Origin: Streptomyces anulatus
GTDB lineage: Bacteria; Actinomycetota; Actinomycetes; Streptomycetales; Streptomycetaceae
Direction of reading: 5' to 3'
Assembly: GCF_014650675.1 (NCBI RefSeq)
Contig: NZ_BMVK01000005.1
Coordinates: 310,001 to 374,000 of the forward strand
DNA: 64,000 nt
A program made the translations under genes and the position numbers. The number at the start of each line of letters is the position of its first letter. Position 1 is the first letter of the stretch. Shown here piece after piece: positions 58,394 through 64,000 of this stretch. Below the pieces are notes generated by a model. The model did not search any database. It was not told the origin of the DNA and worked only from the letters and a program-made list of their open reading frames with translations.

Positions 58394-60145
58394 TCAGCTC
58401 ATGCGCAGGGCGAGGAAGAAGTCGAGCTTGTCCTCCAGGCGCGAAAGGTCACGCCCCGTCAACTGCTCGATTCGTCCGACGCGATAGCGCAACGTGTTGA
58501 CGTGCAGGTGCAGCCGGGCCGCGCAGCGGGTCCAGGACCCGTCGCAGTCCAGGAAGGCCTCCAGCGTCTCGATCAGCTCCGCCCGGTGGCGCCGGTCGTA
58601 GTCGCGCAGCGGGTCCAGCAGCCGGGCGGTGAAGGCGCGCCGGACGTCGTCGGGGACGAACGGCAGCAGCAGCACGTGCGAGGCCAGCTCGTGGTGACCG
58701 GCCGCGCAGACCCGCCCCGGACGGGCCGCGGCCACCCGGCGGGCGTGCCGGGCCTCCTCCAGCGCGCCGCGCAGCCCTTCGGCGGAATGCACGGCCGCGC
58801 TGACACCCAGTGTCAGCCGGCCGTCGTCGGCGAGCCCCGCGGCGAGCGGTTCGCGCACCGAGGCGAGCAGCGCGTCGGCGTGCAGCCCGGGCTCCTCGTC
58901 GAGGGCGTCGGCGTCCTCGACGTCCGCCCGCGCCGCTTCGCCCGAAGCGCCTTCCTCGGGGCCCGGGGCCGCGGTGGTGGCCGTGGGCAGCGGCACCAGG
59001 GCGATGGCCTCCTCGCCCGTGTGGGCGACGGCGATCCGGTCGGCCGAGTCGGGGCCGCTGACCGCCGGGTCGACGAGGATCTCCTCCAGCAGCGCCTGGG
59101 CCACCGGACCGCTCGCGATGTCGCCCGCGGCGGCCGTCTGGCCCGTGGCGCCCCAGTCGACCCGGGCCACCACGACCTGCCACTGCGGGGCCACGCCGAG
59201 GCCGGGCAGCAGGACCGGTGCGGCGACCCGCAGCCTGGCCGCGATCTCGGCGGGGGCGGCGCCCGCCTGGACCAGCTCCAGCACCTCCTGGGCGAGCCTG
59301 CGGCGTACCGTACGGGCCGCGTCGCGGCGGTCGCGTTCGACCGCGATCAGCTGGGTGACGCCCTGGAGCAGATCGAGCCGCGCGGCGGGCCAGTCCGAGG
59401 CGTCCGCCTCGACCGCCAGCAGCCAGTCGGACAGCACCGACTCCCGTACGTCGCGGGCGGCCGGCACCGCGCCCCGGCCGGTGTTCCGGATCGGGAAGAG
59501 CGAATACGTCGTGCCGGCGACCGCCGCCCGGTGCGGACCCCGGCGGCCGGTACGGGTCGCGGCCAGGTGGTGCCCGGCCAGCGCCGCGCCCAGCGGTCCG
59601 GGCAGCGGGGCGCCCGCCCCGGCGATCTGGCGGCCGGTGGGGGACAGGACCCAGGCCCGCAGGTCCAGGTCGGAGGTGAGGAGGTCCAGGACCACCTCGG
59701 GGCCGCCGCCCGCCGGGCCCGAGGTCATCAGCCGGCGGTGCCGGTCCACCACGGCCGCCAGATCGCCCGCCCGCTCGCCGGAGACCTGGCGTACGACGTG
59801 CTCGGTGATCGTTGCGAAAGCCACGGTCTCGTTCACGGCGAAGAGAGGGAGGCGGTGGTGCCGGCACGCCTCGACCAGATCGGCGGGGATGTCGCGGAGC
59901 TCCGCCTCACCGGCCGCGAGACCGGCCACCCCGGCGCCCGCCAGGATCCGGACGAACGGCTCGGAGTCCGCCGCGTCCCGGCGCCAGGCGAGCCCCGTGA
60001 GCACCAGCTCTCCGCCGGAGAGATAGCGGCTGGGATCGCGCAGGTCGGTCGTCATGACGCCCCGGACCGTGCGGTCCAGCTCGTCCTCGCCGCCGAGCAG
60101 CCGCAGGCCCAGCGCGTCGGTCTCCAGCAGTGCGCGCAGCCGCAT
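58394..60145 (-). CDS. PucR-family regulator of purine catabolism
   Basis: The 583-residue protein has an N-terminal PucR domain (LRALLETDALGLRLLGGEDELDRTVRGVMTTDLRDPSRYLSGGELVLTG), a GGDEF-like CdaR middle region and a C-terminal PucR helix-turn-helix (LIETLEAFLDCDGSWTRCAARLHLHVNTLRYRVGRIEQLTGRDLSRLEDKLDFFLALRM). Family members respond to purine breakdown intermediates. It is divergent from the xanthine dehydrogenase operon, which it most likely controls. Confidence 0.9.
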   Translation of the reverse strand: MRLRALLETDALGLRLLGGEDELDRTVRGVMTTDLRDPSRYLSGGELVLTGLAWRRDAADSEPFVRILAGAGVAGLAAGEAELRDIPADLVEACRHHRLPLFAVNETVAFATITEHVVRQVSGERAGDLAAVVDRHRRLMTSGPAGGGPEVVLDLLTSDLDLRAWVLSPTGRQIAGAGAPLPGPLGAALAGHHLAATRTGRRGPHRAAVAGTTYSLFPIRNTGRGAVPAARDVRESVLSDWLLAVEADASDWPAARLDLLQGVTQLIAVERDRRDAARTVRRRLAQEVLELVQAGAAPAEIAARLRVAAPVLLPGLGVAPQWQVVVARVDWGATGQTAAAGDIASGPVAQALLEEILVDPAVSGPDSADRIAVAHTGEEAIALVPLPTATTAAPGPEEGASGEAARADVEDADALDEEPGLHADALLASVREPLAAGLADDGRLTLGVSAAVHSAEGLRGALEEARHARRVAAARPGRVCAAGHHELASHVLLLPFVPDDVRRAFTARLLDPLRDYDRRHRAELIETLEAFLDCDGSWTRCAARLHLHVNTLRYRVGRIEQLTGRDLSRLEDKLDFFLALRMS

Positions 60146-60481
60146 CTCGTCGCCGCCGATCTTTCCGTAGGGAGCAGGTGAGGTTCGTGGAAGTGCAGGT
60201 GAAGGTGGAAGTGGGTGAAGGAGGCCGTGGGGTGGGGGAGCCATGGGGCGAACGGGTATCTGTGGATTGCGGAGAGGTTACCGATTCCCGCCATTCGTTC
60301 GAATCTACAAGACGAGGACGGACACCAGCCAACTCCTTCAGTGTTTCGGTGACTGCACCGGCAGGAGCAGGGCTTGTGTACTGGGCCACACACCACGTGA
60401 ACACCATATGAACGAGCCAGTCGAGGGCCGGCCGTCCCCCAGCCCCAGCGAACGACCCGATTGAGAAGAAGAGAGCCACTC
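60146..60481. other. Divergent promoter region between pucR-like and xdh genes
   Basis: This 336-base gap contains no supportable gene. It must carry the promoters of the regulator and the xdh operon. A purine-rich GAAGAAGAGAG lies just before the xdh start as a ribosome site. I could not identify a clear palindromic operator by eye. Confidence 0.6.
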
Positions 60482-61372
60482 ATGGACTTCCTTCGCCCCG
60501 CCAGCTGGGAGGAGGCGCTCGCCGCCAAGGCCGAGCACCCCACAGCTGTGCCCATCGCGGGCGGCACCGATGTGATGGTCGAGATCAACTTCGACCACCG
60601 GCGGCCCGAGTACCTCCTGGACCTGAACCGCATCGGTGAGCTGTCCGAGTGGGAGGTGGGCCAGGAGAGCGTGCGGCTCGGCGCCTCCGTGCCGTACAGC
60701 AGCATCATGGAGCACCTGCGCGCCGAGCTGCCCGGCCTGGCGCTCGCCTCGCACACCGTCGCCTCCCCGCAGATCCGCAACCGGGGCGGCGTCGGAGGCA
60801 ACCTCGGCACCGCCTCGCCGGCCGGTGACGCCCACCCGGCCCTGCTCGCGGCCGACTGCGAGGTCGAGGCCGAATCCGTACGCGGAACGCGGCTGATTCC
60901 CATCGACGCCTTCTACACAGGGGTCAAGCGCAACGCCCTGGAGCCGGACGAGCTGATCCGCGCCGTGCACATCAGGAAGGCCGACGGACCCCAGCAGTAC
61001 TCCAAGGTCGGCACCCGCAACGCCATGGTCATCGCCGTCTGCGCGTTCGGCATCGCGCTGCACCCCGAGACCCGCACCGTGCGCACCGGCATCGGCTCCG
61101 CGGCCCCGACGCCCGTCCGGGCCAAGGCGGCCGAGGACTTCCTGAACGCCGCGCTCGAAGAGGGCGGGTTCTGGGAGAACGGCAAGATCATCACCCCCGC
61201 GATCGCCAAGCAGTTCGCCGCCCTCGCGTCCGGCGCCTGCAACCCGATCGACGACGTGCGCGGCACGGCGAAGTACCGCAGGCACGCGGTCGGCATCATG
61301 GCCCGCCGCACGCTCGGCTGGACCTGGGAGCAGTACCGCGGCGCGGGCCGCACGCTGGAAGGAGCTGCGTAA
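60482..61372 (+). CDS. Xanthine dehydrogenase FAD-binding subunit
   Basis: The 296-residue protein has the CoxM/XdhB FAD motif AEHPTAVPIAGGTDVMVEINF near residue 20. It also has the second flavin motif HTVASPQIRNRGGVGGNLGTASPAGDAHPALLAADCEVE near 100-135 and a CO dehydrogenase flavoprotein C-domain. It passes electrons from the iron-sulfur subunit to NAD. The ATG at 60482 follows a GAAGAAGAGAG site. It leads a three-gene operon with the next start two bases after its stop. Confidence 0.92.
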   Translation: MDFLRPASWEEALAAKAEHPTAVPIAGGTDVMVEINFDHRRPEYLLDLNRIGELSEWEVGQESVRLGASVPYSSIMEHLRAELPGLALASHTVASPQIRNRGGVGGNLGTASPAGDAHPALLAADCEVEAESVRGTRLIPIDAFYTGVKRNALEPDELIRAVHIRKADGPQQYSKVGTRNAMVIAVCAFGIALHPETRTVRTGIGSAAPTPVRAKAAEDFLNAALEEGGFWENGKIITPAIAKQFAALASGACNPIDDVRGTAKYRRHAVGIMARRTLGWTWEQYRGAGRTLEGAA

Positions 61373-61374
61373 CC

Positions 61375-61974
61375 ATGCGAGTCAATTTCACGGTCAACGG
61401 CCGTCAGCAGGAAGCCGACGACGTGTGGGAGGGCGAGTCCCTCCTGTACGTCCTGCGTGAGCGCATGGGCCTGCCCGGCTCCAAGAACGCCTGCGAGCAG
61501 GGCGAGTGCGGTTCCTGCACGGTCCGCCTGGACGGCGTCCCGGTCTGTGCGTGCCTGGTCGCCGCCGGTCAGGTCGAGGGCCGCGAGGTCGTCACCGTCG
61601 AGGGGCTGGCCGACTACGCCAAGCACCGCGAGGACGCCCACCCCGGCGGCGGCTGCGCCGCCGGATCCTGCGGCACCACACTGGACGCCGCCAAGCGCTG
61701 GCAGTCCAGGCCCACCGACGGGCAGGCCGGCGAGGCCGCCCCGCTCTCCCCGATCCAGCAGGCGTTCATCGACGCCGGAGCCGTCCAGTGCGGGTTCTGC
61801 ACCCCCGGCCTGCTGGTCGCCGCCGACGAACTGCTGGAGAACACCCCCTCGCCGTCCGACCAGGACATCCGTGAGGCGCTCTCCGGCAACCTCTGCCGCT
61901 GCACCGGCTACGAGAAGATCCTCGACGCGGTCCGCCTCGCGGCCGCCCGTCAGGAAGAGGCGGTCCAGTCATGA
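61375..61974 (+). CDS. Xanthine dehydrogenase 2Fe-2S subunit
   Basis: The 199-residue protein has a plant-type 2Fe-2S ferredoxin domain (CEQGECGSCTVRLDGVPVCAC) and the all-helical second cluster domain (QCGFCTPGLLVAADELL and LCRCTGYEKILDAV). An insert of about 30 residues between them contains GGGCAAGSCGTTLDA with two extra cysteines, which is longer than the minimal family. The stop overlaps the next start by four bases (ATGA). Confidence 0.93.
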   Translation: MRVNFTVNGRQQEADDVWEGESLLYVLRERMGLPGSKNACEQGECGSCTVRLDGVPVCACLVAAGQVEGREVVTVEGLADYAKHREDAHPGGGCAAGSCGTTLDAAKRWQSRPTDGQAGEAAPLSPIQQAFIDAGAVQCGFCTPGLLVAADELLENTPSPSDQDIREALSGNLCRCTGYEKILDAVRLAAARQEEAVQS

Positions 61975-64000
61975 CGACGCCCCCCAAGGCCCAGACCGTA
62001 CCGGCCGGCACCCCCACCAAGATCACCCAGGGGTCGCCCACCAAGGGCGGCATCGGCGAGTCCACGCTCCGCCCCGACGGCACCCTCAAGGTCACCGGCG
62101 AGTTCGCGTACTCCTCCGACATGTGGCACGAGGACATGCTGTGGGGCCAGACGCTGCGCTCCACCGTCGCACACGCCGAGATCGTCTCCATCGACACCTC
62201 CGAGGCGCTCGCGACGTCCGGCGTCTACGCCGTGATGACCTACGACGACCTGCCCGCCGAGATGAAGAACTACGGCCTGGAGATCCAGGACACCCCGGTT
62301 CTCGCCCACGGCAAGGTCCGTCACCACGGTGAGCCGGTCGCGATCGTGGCCGCCGACCACCCGGAGACCGCGCGCCGCGCCGCGGCCAAGATCAAGATCG
62401 AGTACCGCGAGCTGCCGCTCATCACCGACGAGGCCTCGGCGACCGCTCCCGACGCCGTGCTCGTGCACGAGGGCCGCGACGACCACCACATCGGCCACGT
62501 CCCGCACCCCAACATCGTGCACCGCCAGCCGATCATCCGAGGCGACGCCGACGAGGCCGCGAAGCGGGCCGACGTCATCGTCACCGGCGACTACACCTTC
62601 GGCATGCAGGACCAGGCCTTCCTCGGCCCCGAGTCCGGCCTCGCGGTGCCCTCCGAGGACGGCGGCGTCGAGCTGTACGTCGCCACCCAGTGGCTGCACT
62701 CGGACCTCGGCCAGATCGCCCCCGTCCTCGGCCTGCCCGAGGAGAAGGTCCGCATGACGCTCTCCGGCGTCGGCGGGGCCTTCGGCGGCCGCGAGGACAT
62801 CTCGATGCAGATCCACGCCTGCCTGCTGGCGCTCCGCACCGGCAAGCCGGTCAAGATCGTCTACAACCGGTTCGAGTCCTTCTTCGGACACGTCCACCGG
62901 CACCCGGCGAAGCTCCACTACGAGCACGGCGCCACCAAGGACGGCAAGCTCACGCACATGAAGTGCCGCATCGTCCTGGACGGCGGGGCCTACGCCTCCG
63001 CCTCCCCGGCCGTCGTCGGCAATGCCTCCTCGCTCTCGGTCGGCCCGTACGTCGTCGAGGACGTCGACATCGAGGCGATCGCGCTCTACACCAACAACCC
63101 GCCCTGCGGCGCGATGCGCGGCTTCGGCGCGGTCCAGGCGTGCTTCGCCTACGAGGCGCAGATGGACAAGCTCGCCGCGAAGCTGGACATGGACCCGGTG
63201 GAGTTCCGGCAGCTCAACGCCATGGAACAGGGCACCCTGCTGCCCACCGGACAGTCGTGCGACTCGCCGGCCCCGGTCGCCGAGCTGCTGCGCCTGGTCA
63301 AGTCCCGGCCGCTGCCGCCCGAGCAGCAGTGGCTGGCGGCGGGCAGCGAGGGCACCTCCGTCGACGTCCGCGCGCTGCCCGGCGGGCTCTCCAACACCAC
63401 CCACGGCGAAGGCGTCGTGCGGGGTGTCGGCTACGCGGTCGGCCTGAAGAACGTCGGCTTCTCCGAAGGCTTCGACGACTACTCCACCGCCCGGGTCCGG
63501 ATGGAGGTCATCAACGGCGAACCGGTCGCGACCGTGCACACCGCGATGGCCGAGGTCGGCCAGGGCGGCGTCACCGTCCACGCCCAGATCGCCCGTACCG
63601 AACTCGGCGTCAACCAGGTCACCATCCACCCCGCCGACACCCGGGTCGGCTCCGCCGGATCCACCTCCGCCTCCCGCCAGACGTACGTCACCGGCGGCGC
63701 GGTCAAGAACTCCTGCGAAGCCGTACGGGAGAAGGTCCTGGAGCTGGGCCGCACCAAGTTCGGCACCTACCACCCGGCCTGGGCCACCGCCGAACTCCTC
63801 CTGGAGGGCGGCAAGGTCGTCACCGACGGCGGCGAGGTGCTGGCCGACCTCGCCGACGTCCTGGAGGACGAGGCGATCGACATCGAGCTGGAGTGGCGCC
63901 ACCGGCCCACCGAGGCGTTCGACCTGCGCACCGGACAGGGCAACGGCCACGTCCAGTACTCCTTCGCCGCGCACCGCGCGGTCGTCGAGGTCGACACCGA
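61971..64000 (+). CDS. Xanthine dehydrogenase molybdenum-binding subunit, 3' end missing
   Basis: The frame runs from ATG at 61971 (ATGA overlap with the iron-sulfur subunit) to the end of the window without a stop, giving at least 676 residues. It has the XdhA layout: TGEFAYSSDMWHEDMLWGQTLRSTVAHAEIVSIDTS near the start, the Mo-cofactor loops GVGGAFGGREDIS and NNPPCGAMRGFGAVQA, and AEVGQGGVTVHAQIARTELG further on. It oxidises hypoxanthine or xanthine. The catalytic glutamate motif near the C-terminus lies beyond the window. Confidence 0.93.
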   Translation, partial: MTTPPKAQTVPAGTPTKITQGSPTKGGIGESTLRPDGTLKVTGEFAYSSDMWHEDMLWGQTLRSTVAHAEIVSIDTSEALATSGVYAVMTYDDLPAEMKNYGLEIQDTPVLAHGKVRHHGEPVAIVAADHPETARRAAAKIKIEYRELPLITDEASATAPDAVLVHEGRDDHHIGHVPHPNIVHRQPIIRGDADEAAKRADVIVTGDYTFGMQDQAFLGPESGLAVPSEDGGVELYVATQWLHSDLGQIAPVLGLPEEKVRMTLSGVGGAFGGREDISMQIHACLLALRTGKPVKIVYNRFESFFGHVHRHPAKLHYEHGATKDGKLTHMKCRIVLDGGAYASASPAVVGNASSLSVGPYVVEDVDIEAIALYTNNPPCGAMRGFGAVQACFAYEAQMDKLAAKLDMDPVEFRQLNAMEQGTLLPTGQSCDSPAPVAELLRLVKSRPLPPEQQWLAAGSEGTSVDVRALPGGLSNTTHGEGVVRGVGYAVGLKNVGFSEGFDDYSTARVRMEVINGEPVATVHTAMAEVGQGGVTVHAQIARTELGVNQVTIHPADTRVGSAGSTSASRQTYVTGGAVKNSCEAVREKVLELGRTKFGTYHPAWATAELLLEGGKVVTDGGEVLADLADVLEDEAIDIELEWRHRPTEAFDLRTGQGNGHVQYSFAAHRAVVEVDT

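Overview
The window is very GC-rich DNA from a Streptomyces chromosome arm or core. Codon third positions are strongly G/C, genes are packed into overlapping operons, and several starts are GTG or leaderless. Chaplin and rodlin genes, a mycothiol-dependent nitroreductase-like protein and DmdR/IdeR-type iron boxes support the assignment. I see no rRNA, tRNA, insertion sequence, prophage or CRISPR array. Both ends are cut: a DUF4440-like gene on the left and a xanthine dehydrogenase large subunit on the right.

Region 1 (1-3.1 kb) holds a two-gene operon on the minus strand. A small protein with a hydrophobic N-terminus ends in a short Q/G/N-rich motif. The NB-ARC/TPR (NLR-like) protein that follows carries nearly the same motif close to its N-terminus. 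This is the layout expected for an NLR that passes a signal to a membrane-acting effector through an amyloid-type motif, and it is my leading candidate for an unusual system.

Region 2 (3.1-11 kb) is an iron-siderophore transport locus: an IrtAB/YbtPQ-like pair of half ABC transporters behind an iron box, then a binding lipoprotein, two FecCD permeases and a FecE ATPase. A nitroreductase-like thioredoxin-fold protein and a methyltransferase follow (11-12.6 kb).

Region 3 (12.7-22.2 kb) is one long minus-strand sulfur assimilation operon. In transcription order it has a cysteine-containing leader peptide, sulfite reductase, a 59-residue zinc-ribbon protein, cysH, cysC, cysD, cysN, a sulfonate ABC transporter (ssuA, ssuB, ssuC) and a CbiX-like chelatase that could supply siroheme. 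Most junctions overlap or lie within a few bases.

Region 4 (22.3-35.7 kb) is metabolic and regulatory: a GNAT acetyltransferase, a GAF regulator, an AidB-like acyl-CoA dehydrogenase, a YihY membrane protein, an AraC regulator and a VOC protein. It continues with a beta-ketoadipate-like set (3-hydroxyacyl-CoA dehydrogenase, two CoA-transferase subunits, a LysR regulator, a thiolase) and a flavin monooxygenase. A shared 30-bp motif lies upstream of the CoA-transferase genes and of the thiolase.

Region 5 (35.8-40.1 kb) encodes the aerial-hypha surface layer: a sortase-type chaplin, a small chaplin, three rodlins and an unrecognised small secreted protein, separated by strong terminators.

Region 6 (40.1-56 kb) contains rsgA, an Ada/AlkA-type protein with an apparently deleted glycosylase active site, a secreted subtilase with a divergent regulator, a PP2C-like protein lacking the metal-binding aspartates, pyruvate oxidase, a secreted guanyl-type ribonuclease, an anti-sigma-type ATPase and a DUF2637 membrane protein. 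Region 7 (55.5-64 kb) has an iron-box-controlled siderophore reductase, a GntR regulator, a TPR-like protein, and a PucR regulator divergent from a three-subunit xanthine dehydrogenase operon for purine catabolism.
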